Assembly: GCA_963730995.1 (NCBI GenBank)
Contig: CAVSUB010000001.1
Span: 248,001 to 312,000 of the forward strand
Reading direction: 5' to 3'
DNA: 64,000 nt
Origin: CAVSUB01 sp963730995
GTDB taxonomy: Bacteria; Acidobacteriota; Vicinamibacteria; Vicinamibacterales; 2-12-FULL-66-21
Below are positions 8,099 through 16,359 of this stretch, in pieces; position 1 is the first letter of the stretch; every line of letters starts with the position of its first letter. The notes beneath the pieces were generated by a model. That model saw nothing but the letters and a program-made list of their open reading frames with translations, did no database searches and was not told where the DNA came from. Both the position numbers and the translations under genes were made by a program.

Positions 8099-10558
8099 AT
8101 GCTGCAAGACGTGCGGCTCGCGTTGCGGCGGATGCGCCGGAACCCCCTGTTTGCGATTTCCGCCGCGGGCACGCTCGCCGTCGGCGTCGCTGCGACGACG
8201 TCCATCTACTCCGTCGTGGACGGCGTGCTGCTGAAGCCGCTGCCCTTTCCCGATGCCACGTCGCTCGTGCGCGTCACGTCCGACTACCAGGCGCTCGGGA
8301 TGCGTGACATCGGGCTGTCGCAGCCGGAGCTCGATGACTTCCGGCGCGCCGGCGTGTTCGAATCGATTGCCGGCATCTGGCCGATCAGCGCGAATCTGAC
8401 CGGCTCGGAGCGTCCGGAGCGCGTCGAAGTGCTCCTCACCGGCTCGAACTACTTCGACATCCTCGGAGCACGGGCCGCCGTCGGCCGGACCTTCTCGACG
8501 GGAGACGAGATCCCAGGCATCGCAACCGTCGCGGTCATCAGCGACGGCCTCTGGCGTCGAGGATTCGGGGCCGATCCGCGGATCGTCGGCCGGACGCTCC
8601 GAATCGACGAGGACGTATACGAGGTCATAGGGGTGATGCCGCCGACGTTCCGGCATCCCAGCGTCACGCTTGAAACCGACGTGGAGGTGTGGGCGCCGGC
8701 GGGCTGGAAGGCGTTGCCCTTCCCGCCGCCGGGCTACAGCGCGCGCTTCGTCGCGTCGGCGATCGGTCGCCTCGCGCCAGGAGTGACGGCCCAGGATGGC
8801 GGTGCGCGTCTCGAACGCCTTGCGAAGAGCCTCGCCAGCGAACATCCGGACGACTACCCGGCACGACTCGGATGGACGCCGAAAGTGCGCCCGCTTGCGG
8901 CGGACCTCGTCGCCAACGTCCGGCCCGCGCTGCTGCTCCTGATGGCCGCCATCGTGTGCGTCCTCCTCATCGCGGTCTCCAACATCTCGAACCTGCTGCT
9001 CGTGCGTGCCGTAGAGCGCGAGCGTGAGGTTGCGATTCAACGCGCGCTCGGCGCATCACGGGCGCGCGTGATCGCGAGCCTGCTCGTCGAAGGAGGCGTC
9101 CTGGCATTCGTCGGCGGCGCGGCCGGCTTCCTTGCGAGCCTCTGGGGCGTCGACCTGCTCCTTCGGCTCGTGCCAGACCGACTGCCGCGCGCGACCGACA
9201 TCGGCATCGATCGCCGCGTCTTTCTGTTCGCGCTCGTGACTTCGCTCGTCGCCGGGCTTCTCGTCGGCCTGGCACCGGCACTGCAGTCCGCCCGCGCGGA
9301 CGTCATCGAACGGTTGAAAGCGGCCGGCCGCAGCGTCGAAGGAGGCGTTCGCGCGCGGGTCCGCAATGCGCTGGTCGTTCTCCAGGTCGCCGTCGCCTTC
9401 ATCCTGCTGTCCGCAGCCGCGCTTCTCGTCCGCAGCCTCTGGAACGTGGAGTCCGTGGACACCGGCATGCGAATCGACAGGCTCCTGACTACCCGTCTGT
9501 GGCTGCCGCAGCCGAACGATCCCGCGTCGGGCCCGTACGCCGACCACGGCAAACGCGTCGTTCTGATGCGAACCATCCTGGACCATCTGACACGATCCGG
9601 GGATATCGATGCGGCAGGCATCACGACGGCGCTGCCCGCGACGAACGACAGCGGTACGGCGTCGTTCGCTCTCGAGGGCTGGACGCCGGACCGTCGGGAT
9701 CTCGCGGCTGCCACACCGGTATCGGTGACGCCCGGTTACTTCCGTGCACTGGGAGTCCGGCTCGTCGCCGGGCGACTGCTGCAGGATTCCGACGACACTC
9801 ACGCGGACCGGGCGGTGGTGGTGAACGAAACGTTCGTACGCACCTACCTGGACGGGGACACCCCGGTCGGCCGGCGCTTCCATTTCGTCGGGCGGCGCGG
9901 ACAGGTCCCCGCGCAGGCTCCCTGGATCACAATCGTCGGCGTCGTTCACGACGTCACGGAAGATGGCCTGGACGCGCCCGTCCGGCCACAGATCTATCAG
10001 TCGCTCTGGCAGGGCTCGACTCTGGGACTTGGACTGGTGGTCCGCGGCCGAAATACAACACCGCCTCTCAGCCTGGTGCAGGCGGCGGTACTGGACGCCG
10101 ATCCCGGTCTGCCGATTTACGCAGTACGGAGCGGCAACCAGCTTGTCGCAGCGCAGTTGTCACAACGGCTGTTCGCAACTCGTCTGATCAACGTGTTCGC
10201 GGGTGCGGCGTTGTTCCTCGCAGCCTTCGGGCTCCACGGCGTGATCGCGTACGGCGTACGCCAGCGCACACGCGAGATAGGCATTCGCGTCGCGCTCGGC
10301 GCGACCGCGTTGCGCGTGGTAGGGCTCGTGCTCGGCCAGGCCGCGCGGCTCACGCTGCTCGGCATCCTTCTCGGCATTACCGGCGCCGCAGCGCTGTCAC
10401 GGCTGATCGCGACGATGCTGTTCGGCGCGAGTTTTACCGACCCATTCACCATCGCCAGCGTGATCGTCGTCCTCGCCACCGTCGTCGGAATGGCCACGCT
10501 CGGGGCGGCACGACGCGCGACCCGCATCGAGGCCGCTGTCGCCCTCCGCCAGGACTAA
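8099..10558 (+). CDS. ADOP-family ABC transporter permease (MacB/FtsX-like)
   Basis: 819 residues. It starts with MLQDVRLALRRMRRNPLFAI, then a first membrane helix, a large extracytoplasmic MacB-type domain (ending near SLASEHP), three membrane helices with the FtsX motif EREVAIQRALGASRARVIAS, a second extracytoplasmic domain and a final FtsX block (QRTREIGIRVALGAT). This duplicated architecture defines the 'acidobacterial duplicated orphan permease' family, which expands massively in Acidobacteriota and generally lacks a linked ATPase. That is also true here. The start is supported by GGAGGAG eight bases upstream of the ATG. The substrate is unknown; related MacB proteins act as mechanotransducers for peptide, lipoprotein or drug export. 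Confidence 0.92.
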   Translation: MLQDVRLALRRMRRNPLFAISAAGTLAVGVAATTSIYSVVDGVLLKPLPFPDATSLVRVTSDYQALGMRDIGLSQPELDDFRRAGVFESIAGIWPISANLTGSERPERVEVLLTGSNYFDILGARAAVGRTFSTGDEIPGIATVAVISDGLWRRGFGADPRIVGRTLRIDEDVYEVIGVMPPTFRHPSVTLETDVEVWAPAGWKALPFPPPGYSARFVASAIGRLAPGVTAQDGGARLERLAKSLASEHPDDYPARLGWTPKVRPLAADLVANVRPALLLLMAAIVCVLLIAVSNISNLLLVRAVEREREVAIQRALGASRARVIASLLVEGGVLAFVGGAAGFLASLWGVDLLLRLVPDRLPRATDIGIDRRVFLFALVTSLVAGLLVGLAPALQSARADVIERLKAAGRSVEGGVRARVRNALVVLQVAVAFILLSAAALLVRSLWNVESVDTGMRIDRLLTTRLWLPQPNDPASGPYADHGKRVVLMRTILDHLTRSGDIDAAGITTALPATNDSGTASFALEGWTPDRRDLAAATPVSVTPGYFRALGVRLVAGRLLQDSDDTHADRAVVVNETFVRTYLDGDTPVGRRFHFVGRRGQVPAQAPWITIVGVVHDVTEDGLDAPVRPQIYQSLWQGSTLGLGLVVRGRNTTPPLSLVQAAVLDADPGLPIYAVRSGNQLVAAQLSQRLFATRLINVFAGAALFLAAFGLHGVIAYGVRQRTREIGIRVALGATALRVVGLVLGQAARLTLLGILLGITGAAALSRLIATMLFGASFTDPFTIASVIVVLATVVGMATLGAARRATRIEAAVALRQD

Positions 10559-10559
10559 C

Positions 10560-10730
10560 TCAGTCTACGGTCGGCGGTCGGTGGTCGGCAGTCGCAGTCG
10601 ACAGTCGCGGTCGGCAGTCGCAGTCGACAGTCGCAGTCGGCAGTCGCAGTCGACAGTCGCAGTCGGCAGTCGCAGTCGACAGTCGCAGTCGACAGTCGAC
10701 GGTCACAGTCGACACTCGCGGTCACGATCG
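10560..10730. repeat. AGTCGRC tandem repeat filling a convergent spacer
   Basis: About 25 units of AGTCGAC, AGTCGGC and the 6-nt variant AGTCGC follow each other, with a higher-order period of about 26 nt (6+7+6+7). The tract runs from just after the stop of the ADOP gene to the stop of the radical SAM gene and occupies the whole spacer. The same word in reverse complement (GACTGCCGAC) fills the spacer at 50.76-50.86 kb. Confidence 0.85.
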
Positions 10731-12227
10731 TCAAATGTAGCTGTCGCGTTCCTGCCGTCTGATCGATTGATATCGCGCGAAGACCTCGCGCTCGGTTTCC
10801 AGGCCGAGAAGGGAACGCCAGGAGCTTCCCCTGAAGGTAAAGCGCAACATCTGCGGACCGTGACGGAGGACGAACAACGGGCTGTGTGTGAGGGTCGGCC
10901 AGAAATGACGCAGCTTCATCCAGCGTTCGGCCCGCCATCGCATGAACTCGATCTCTTCGGCCGGCAGGTGCTCCGTCCGCACGACCGCCGTCGTGCCGTC
11001 GTACTCCTCCAGGCGGTCGTTGACGATCAGGCCGCGGTCCCGGAAGTCCTTCGTCATCGGCGTGCCCGGATACGGCGTCGGATGCTGGATGTAGGGCCAG
11101 TCGACGCGTTCGCGCGCGAAGTCGAGGTTTGCTTCAATCGACTCTCGCGTGTCCTTCGGGTTGCCGACGATCAGCCCGCCCACGACGAACATCTTGTGAC
11201 GATGGAGGACCTCGATCGCGGCTTCCGTGGCATTCCCGACCCGCCGGCCGTTCTGGCGCGCGGCGTTCTTGGCTCCTGCCCGCAGGAATGCCAGATCGTC
11301 GTCCAGGATGTTCTCGATGCCGAGGAACACGTACCGGAATCCGGCCTTGTGCATCAGCGGCGCGAGCGTCTCGCCGGCCGACGCGATCGATGACGTCATC
11401 GCCTGAACGATGTAGTCGATGTCGTTCACGCCCGCGTCCACGATCGCCCGGCACAGCGCCTCGAATCGCGCGACGTTCAGCGTGATGTTGTCGTCGACGA
11501 TGAAGATCGCGCGGGCGCCCCGCGCGCGCGCATCGATGATGTCCCGCAGCACGCGTTCGATCGACCACGTGTGAAAGTTGCGTCCCCGCATCTCGATGAT
11601 CGAGCAGAAGCTGCAATCGAAGGTGCAGCCGCGCGAGGTCTCGACGACGTCGACAGGGCGGCCCATCAACGTGTACCCGCTGAGCACACGGGCAGCGCGG
11701 TTCGGCAGGCGCACCTCCTCGCCCGTCAGCGAGCTCACCGGGCGAGGCGAAGTTCGGCGGAACGTATCGCCCTCGCGAAACGACAGACCCGCAATATCCG
11801 AGAGCGGCGCCCGGGATTCAAGAGCGCGAATCACCTCTCTGAACGTGATGTCGCCTTCGCCCCTGACGATGACGTCCGCTCCCCACGCGGGATCCTCGTA
11901 GACCTCCAGCGCCAGGCTCGGGTCGTACCCGCCGACGACGATCGTGGCCTCCGGACGCAGCCGGCGGACCAGGGTGGCGATACGCTGCGCGGTGCGGCGC
12001 TGAAATGTCATGATCGACAGCCCGACGACGTCCGGCTCGAGCGTGCGGACCAGCCGCTCCACGGTGGCCCGAATGCGCCCGTGGGCGAGGATCAGATCCC
12101 CAATCGACACGTTGTGGTGAGGGTCGAGATTGCCGGCCAGCGATCCGAGCGCACCATTCGGCATCCGCATCGTGATGACGGACGTGTGCTCGAAGGAATC
12201 GGGCATCGAGAGCAGGAGGATGTTCAT
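10731..12227 (-). CDS. B12-binding domain radical SAM protein
   Basis: 498 residues. The N-terminal ~160 residues form a cobalamin-binding-like Rossmann domain (ILLLSMPDSFEHTSVITMRM..., VVGLSIMTFQ, IVVGGYDPSL). The radical SAM core follows, with the cluster motif ETSRGCTFDCSFCS (CxxxCxxC). The family includes Mg-protoporphyrin cyclase-like, methyltransferase and other B12-dependent enzymes; the particular reaction cannot be assigned. It is cytoplasmic and oxygen-sensitive by family. The C-terminal ~120 residues (helical, Trp/Arg rich) resemble the C-terminal region seen behind many such cores. It is monocistronic and divergent from the SnoaL-like gene (123 bp gap). Confidence 0.88.
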   Translation of the reverse strand: MNILLLSMPDSFEHTSVITMRMPNGALGSLAGNLDPHHNVSIGDLILAHGRIRATVERLVRTLEPDVVGLSIMTFQRRTAQRIATLVRRLRPEATIVVGGYDPSLALEVYEDPAWGADVIVRGEGDITFREVIRALESRAPLSDIAGLSFREGDTFRRTSPRPVSSLTGEEVRLPNRAARVLSGYTLMGRPVDVVETSRGCTFDCSFCSIIEMRGRNFHTWSIERVLRDIIDARARGARAIFIVDDNITLNVARFEALCRAIVDAGVNDIDYIVQAMTSSIASAGETLAPLMHKAGFRYVFLGIENILDDDLAFLRAGAKNAARQNGRRVGNATEAAIEVLHRHKMFVVGGLIVGNPKDTRESIEANLDFARERVDWPYIQHPTPYPGTPMTKDFRDRGLIVNDRLEEYDGTTAVVRTEHLPAEEIEFMRWRAERWMKLRHFWPTLTHSPLFVLRHGPQMLRFTFRGSSWRSLLGLETEREVFARYQSIRRQERDSYI

Positions 12228-12298
12228 ATCGCTCTCGGCGGGATGTTACGGGAAACGCCGCGTGTCGCGAAAGCGAAAAACCACCGGTCCAGCCGAGC

Positions 12299-12304
12299 TA
12301 TAAT
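12299..12304 (+). promoter_or_regulatory. Candidate -10 box (TATAAT)
   Basis: A perfect TATAAT in the context GCTATAATCGGG lies 46 nt upstream of the ATG at 12351. The same 12-mer occurs on the minus strand before the zinc-ribbon gene (18748-18753 region). No good -35 box is visible. Confidence 0.5.
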
Positions 12305-12350
12305 CGGGCCGGCCCACGCTTCGGCTTCGAGCGCCGTCTGGAGGCGGGTC

Positions 12351-12782
12351 ATGACGCGCGAGGAAATCGTCGCCTTGTTCGATCGGCGAGAGGGGCACTG
12401 GCGATCGAGGGACGCCGCTGCCCTTGCGCACGACCACGCCCCTAACGGCGTCGTCATCAGCCCTACCGGCGGCGTCCTCGAGGGACGCGACGACATCGAG
12501 CGGATCTACCGCGTCTGGTTCACTGCCTTCGCCGATTTCGCCTTCACCGTGGAAGACCTCATCGTCGAAGGCGAACGCGTCGCACTGCTTGGACGCGTCA
12601 CCGGCAAGCATTCCGGTGAATTCTTCGGCATGCCTGCCACGGGCCGCCGGATCGATGTGGCCTGCGGCTTCTTCTACCGCTTCGAGGGTCCCCTCATCGC
12701 GCACGAACGCCGGATCCTCGATTTCACCGGTCTGCTCATCCAGGTTGGAGTGCTGCGGGCGAAGCCGGCGGGGGGGATCTAG
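12351..12782 (+). CDS. SnoaL/NTF2-like protein
   Basis: 143 residues with the cone-like NTF2 pattern. An N-terminal helix (EEIVALFDRREGHWRSRDAA) is followed by ALAHDHAPNGVVISPTGGVL, GRDDIERIYRVWFTAF and beta strands ending in a HERRILDFTGLLIQVGVL helix-strand. Close relatives include polyketide cyclases (SnoaL), ester cyclases and many uncharacterised small-molecule-binding proteins; function cannot be fixed. The ATG at 12351 is preferred because upstream sequence in this frame is antisense to the radical SAM gene. The stop codon TAG lies inside the first unit of the AGCT heptad repeat. Confidence 0.8.
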   Translation: MTREEIVALFDRREGHWRSRDAAALAHDHAPNGVVISPTGGVLEGRDDIERIYRVWFTAFADFAFTVEDLIVEGERVALLGRVTGKHSGEFFGMPATGRRIDVACGFFYRFEGPLIAHERRILDFTGLLIQVGVLRAKPAGGI

Positions 12783-12842
12783 CTGAGAGCTGAAGGCTGA
12801 GATCTGTCGGCTGTCGGCTTTCAGCTTTCAGCTCTCAGCCCC
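12780..12842. repeat. AGCT heptad repeat with orientation switch, overlapping two gene ends
   Basis: Nine successive 7-mers: AGCTGAG, AGCTGAA, GGCTGAG, ATCTGTC, GGCTGTC, GGCTTTC, AGCTTTC, AGCTCTC, AGCC. The word flips to its complement in the middle, giving a hairpin. The repeat supplies the TAG of the SnoaL-like gene. On the other strand it supplies the last residues (LRAES) and TGA stop of the histidine kinase. Confidence 0.85.
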
Positions 12843-14974
12843 ACTCCAAAATCCGAGGTCTGCGCGTGCCGGCTCCGGGGAAGTTCGACGATGAAGCGCG
12901 CTCCGTGACCCAGCCCCCCACTTTCCGCGCGTACCGTGCCGCGGTGCGCCTCGACGAGCGACCGCACGATCGCCAGGCCCAGACCTAGGCCGCTCTCGGT
13001 TCGGGTCAGCGTCGTGTCCACCTGCCAGAACGCCTCGAAGACATGCGCCAGGTCAGCCGGAGCGATCCCGCGGCCGGTGTCCATGACCGCAATCCGCACC
13101 GCTGCCGGATCGGCGTCGACGTCTACCTGAACGAACCCGCCTTCTGGCGTGAACTTCACGGCGTTCGAGAGCAGGTTCGACATGATCTGCAGGAGCCGCG
13201 ACGCATCCCCTTCGACAACGACATCTCGATCGGAGACCGTCAGCTGCACGGCGATTCGGCGTGCAGCGGCGGACGGCTCGATCGTCTCGACCGCGGTGGT
13301 CACGATTCCAGCGATCGCGATTGGCGCCGTCTGCACCACGGCCTGACCCGCGGCAAACCTCGACACATCCAGGAGGTCGTCGATGAGCCTCGCCTGCATC
13401 AGCGCGTTCCGCTCGATGATCTGCAGCGCCTTGACGGTGCCGGCTTCGTCGAGCTGAGAGGCGCCGAGCATGTGCGCCCAGCCGATGATCGCATTCAGCG
13501 GCGTTCGGAGCTCATGGGACACGACCGCCAGGAACTCGTCCTTCATCCGGCTGGCCGCTTCGGCCTGCCGACGTGCGGACTGTGCGTCAGCGAGCTCTCG
13601 CCGCTGCTCTTCCGCCCGCTTCCGATCGGTGACGTCGAGCTCGGTGCCCACCATCCGCACCGGACGGCCGTCGGCGTCGCAGACGGTCCGGCCCCGGCCG
13701 GCGACCGTGCGCTGCACGCCATCGGGCTGGACGATCCGGTGCTCCACCTCGAAAAAACCGCCGGCGGCCAGTGCCGTCCGCACGGAGTCCTCGAGACGAT
13801 CGCGATCGTCGGGATGGACCATCGCGATGAAGCTCTCGTAGGTGACCTCGAAGCGTCCGGGCTCGACGCCATAGATGCGATAGACCTCGTCCGACCAGCG
13901 GATCGCGTTGGTGTCGAGATCCCATTCCCAGCTGCCGACGTGCGCGAGCGCCTGGGCTTCGAGGAGCCGGCTCTCGCTCGATCGCAGCGCGCCCTGTACG
14001 CGCTCGCGTGCCGCGATCTCGACGTGCAGCTCGTCGTTCGTCAATTTCAACTGGTCCGTCCTTATGGACACACGCCGTTCCAGTTGCTCGTACAGACGTT
14101 GACGCTCGGCTACGAGCGCCGCCATGGCAGCTGTCGTCAGAGCGACGACAGCCGAGAACGTCTGCGCGAGCAGCAAACCGTGGTTCGGCGCCTCGACGCC
14201 GTACGGGCCCAACCTCGTAAGGGTGCCCCACACGGCGACGATGGAGAGCGATGCGGCGGCAACGGCCGTCTCACGCTGCCCGAGCCTGAACGCCGGCCAG
14301 AGAGCCAGCGGGATGCACAGGAAGCCGAGCGGGTAGTTGCCCTGGCCGACGCTTCCGCCGTGGAACACCGCAGCCGCGACGGCAATCAACGCGACGTTCA
14401 CGACCACCGCCTCAGCCAGCTGAACGGGCGTCCGCGGGCGACGATCGCTCCAGAGCAGTATCAACGCCGGCGCATAGAGCACGGCGCCCAACGCGTCCCC
14501 CAGCCACCAGGTGATCCAAACGGTGCGGAACTCACTCAACCCGGCGAGGCCGGATGCCACGAGTGCGAGACCGCCGAGGGTCGCGCTAGCGATGGGCGCG
14601 ACCACACCGGCGGCGCCGGCGAACACGAACACGTCACGAACGCGATCGAACACGCGCGCGCGCGCGTACCGCGTGACCATCGCCTCGGCGATGACGGCCT
14701 CCAGAGAGTTCCCGATGGCGATGAAAACCGAGGCGGTGAGCGACCCGGACGTCGTGATGTTGACCAGGAAGGCGCCAATCGCAACGCCGGGCCACAACTG
14801 ACGCCCGAACAGGATCAACGCCGCCACCGCGATCCCGGTGGGCGGCCACACAGCCGACGCGCTCGCGTTCACGTAGGCGAGACTCAGACCAAGCCGGCCC
14901 GCGAGGAAGTACACGACCGCAACCGTCCCGATGCTCCCGAGCAGTACGAGGCGGCTTGGGACGGGGGTGGTCAT
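12821..14974 (-). CDS. MASE1-PAS sensor histidine kinase
   Basis: 717 residues. Residues 1-300 form a MASE1-type membrane sensor with about 8-9 helices (YFLAGRLGLSLAYVNASASA, then WPPTGIAVAALILFG). A short coiled coil (ERRVSIRTDQLKLTND) is followed by a PAS_3 domain (LEAQALAHVGSWEWDLDTN...IYGVEPGRFEVTYESF), HisKA (SHELRTPLNAIIGWAHML, phospho-His in SHEL) and HATPase with the N box (MSNLLSNAVKFTPEGG), G1 (DTGRGIAP) and G2 (GLGLGLAIVRSLVEAH). This is a hybrid-free class I kinase anchored in the inner membrane. No response regulator is adjacent, so it is an orphan. The last codons derive from an intergenic heptad repeat. Confidence 0.9.
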   Translation of the reverse strand: MTTPVPSRLVLLGSIGTVAVVYFLAGRLGLSLAYVNASASAVWPPTGIAVAALILFGRQLWPGVAIGAFLVNITTSGSLTASVFIAIGNSLEAVIAEAMVTRYARARVFDRVRDVFVFAGAAGVVAPIASATLGGLALVASGLAGLSEFRTVWITWWLGDALGAVLYAPALILLWSDRRPRTPVQLAEAVVVNVALIAVAAAVFHGGSVGQGNYPLGFLCIPLALWPAFRLGQRETAVAAASLSIVAVWGTLTRLGPYGVEAPNHGLLLAQTFSAVVALTTAAMAALVAERQRLYEQLERRVSIRTDQLKLTNDELHVEIAARERVQGALRSSESRLLEAQALAHVGSWEWDLDTNAIRWSDEVYRIYGVEPGRFEVTYESFIAMVHPDDRDRLEDSVRTALAAGGFFEVEHRIVQPDGVQRTVAGRGRTVCDADGRPVRMVGTELDVTDRKRAEEQRRELADAQSARRQAEAASRMKDEFLAVVSHELRTPLNAIIGWAHMLGASQLDEAGTVKALQIIERNALMQARLIDDLLDVSRFAAGQAVVQTAPIAIAGIVTTAVETIEPSAAARRIAVQLTVSDRDVVVEGDASRLLQIMSNLLSNAVKFTPEGGFVQVDVDADPAAVRIAVMDTGRGIAPADLAHVFEAFWQVDTTLTRTESGLGLGLAIVRSLVEAHRGTVRAESGGLGHGARFIVELPRSRHAQTSDFGVGLRAES

Positions 14975-15086
14975 GTTGCGTGGATCGGCTGGTTAGCGGC
15001 ATCGCTGCCGCAGTGGTTGAGCCGGCAATTATACCTGTGGCCGTGCGCTCGGAAACGGATGAAACGACTGGAGTTTCAGCGGCTGT

Positions 15087-15347
15087 TCACCGCTGGATCA
15101 GCTCGATGACCATCGCCGCGGTCCCGCCCGCGACCAGGCCGCGGGCTATCGCGGCGCCGACACGATGAGGGCTCGACGCACGTGACGCCGTCAGGTTGCC
15201 GGCAGTCAGCCCGAAGCCGACCCCCAGCAAGCCGCCGCCGACTGGTGTGAGAGTGGCTGACGTCAGACTGCAGATCGCCGTGGCGGCCAGCGCCGCAAAC
15301 GCTCCGATCAGTGCCGACACGAGAAGGAGGGAAACGACCGTCTTCAC
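15087..15347 (-). CDS. Small two-helix membrane protein, hypothetical
   Basis: 86 residues with a GTG start at 15347. There are two hydrophobic segments: VVSLLLVSALIGAFAALAAT near the N-terminus and GAAIARGLVAGGTAAMVIEL at the C-terminus. A Gly/Thr-rich loop (SLTSATLTPVGGGLLGVGFG) joins them. I do not recognise a family. It is divergent from the Fpg/Nei gene with a 67-bp spacer, and coding quality is moderate. It is included because the codon use matches its neighbours and the two helices are clear. Confidence 0.5.
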   Translation of the reverse strand: MKTVVSLLLVSALIGAFAALAATAICSLTSATLTPVGGGLLGVGFGLTAGNLTASRASSPHRVGAAIARGLVAGGTAAMVIELIQR

Positions 15348-15414
15348 GCGTAAACTGGGAAGATATCATGCGCGGCGAGGCGGCCGCGCCGACCCGGACG
15401 ACCGCTGCCCACCC

Positions 15415-16326
15415 ATGCCCGAGCTTCCCGATATCGCGGCGTACCTCGACGCCCTGGCACCACGCGTGCTCGGCCAGCCACTCGAACGGCTTCGCATCGG
15501 CAACCCTTTCATAGTGCGCACGATCCGGCCGGAGCCGGGCGATCTGGCGGGTCATCTGGTACTCCGCCTCGACCGGATCGGCAAGCGGATTGTCTTCGCG
15601 TTCGATTCCGATCTCTTCGCGATCGTCCACCTCATGATTGCCGGGCGGTTCCGCTGGCGCGATCGCGGAGCCGCTATCCCGGGAAAGGTCGGCCTGGCGG
15701 CCTTCGACTTCCCCAGCGGAACTCTGCTCCTCACCGAAGCCGGCTTCAGGCGTCAGGCCTCCATCCACCTGGTCGAGGGGGAAGAGGCCGTCAGGACGTT
15801 CGATCCGGGGGGTCTGGAGGTCATGCAGGCGGATTTCGATCAATTCTTCGGGCGGCTGATACGGCACAACCACACACTCAAGCGAGCCCTGACCGACCCT
15901 CACATCTTCAGCGGGATTGGCAATGCCTACTCGGACGAGATCCTGCACGCGGCGCAGCTCTCCCCCATGAAGCTGACGAGCAGCTTGTCGCGGGAAGAGG
16001 TGCAGCGGCTGTTCGAGGCCACGCGGCGAACGCTCGGGGATTGGATGGAGAGGCTCCGGGACGAGGCCAGGGTGGCCTTTCCCGAAAAAGTCACGGCATT
16101 CCGGGAAGGGATGGCGGTGCACGGCCGGTATGGCAAGCCCTGTCCGGTTTGCGGCTCTCCCGTTCAGCGCATCGTCTATGCGCGCAACGAGGCCAACTAT
16201 TGCACCCGGTGTCAGACGGGGGGGCGGCTGTTGTCGGACAGGGCCATGTCCCGGCTGCTCAAAGATGACTGGCCTCGAACCCTCGACGAGCTGGAAGCCC
16301 GTCGTGAGCGGTTCAGCCAGGAGTGA
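15415..16326 (+). CDS. Fpg/Nei-family DNA glycosylase (formamidopyrimidine-DNA glycosylase-like)
   Basis: 303 residues starting MPELPDIAAYL: Pro2 is the Schiff-base nucleophile and Glu3 the general acid of the family. The start at 15415 is fixed by this motif. Further landmarks are the LMIAGRFRW strand, the helix-two-turns-helix region with SGIGNAYSDEILHAAQLSP (Asn/Tyr DNA contacts) and a C-terminal zinc finger CPVCGSP...NYCTRCQTGG (C-x2-C...C-x2-C). The enzyme removes oxidised bases and nicks at the abasic site. The sequence PELPD instead of PELPE, and the missing MutM-type Lys in the FDSDLF region, fit a non-canonical Fpg/Nei branch common in Actinobacteria and Acidobacteria better than classical MutM. 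The GtrA fusion gene follows after 33 bp. Confidence 0.88.
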   Translation: MPELPDIAAYLDALAPRVLGQPLERLRIGNPFIVRTIRPEPGDLAGHLVLRLDRIGKRIVFAFDSDLFAIVHLMIAGRFRWRDRGAAIPGKVGLAAFDFPSGTLLLTEAGFRRQASIHLVEGEEAVRTFDPGGLEVMQADFDQFFGRLIRHNHTLKRALTDPHIFSGIGNAYSDEILHAAQLSPMKLTSSLSREEVQRLFEATRRTLGDWMERLRDEARVAFPEKVTAFREGMAVHGRYGKPCPVCGSPVQRIVYARNEANYCTRCQTGGRLLSDRAMSRLLKDDWPRTLDELEARRERFSQE

Positions 16327-16359
16327 GCTGATTGGGCGACAGTTGACGCCTTCCGAATC

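Noticed and set aside
10560..10730. Possible CRISPR array
   Set aside because: Units are only 6-7 nt with no unique spacers and no cas genes; it is a simple tandem repeat.
13043..15109. Long plus-strand ORF of about 688 codons
   Set aside because: Antisense to the histidine kinase, with shadow composition and no recognisable domain.
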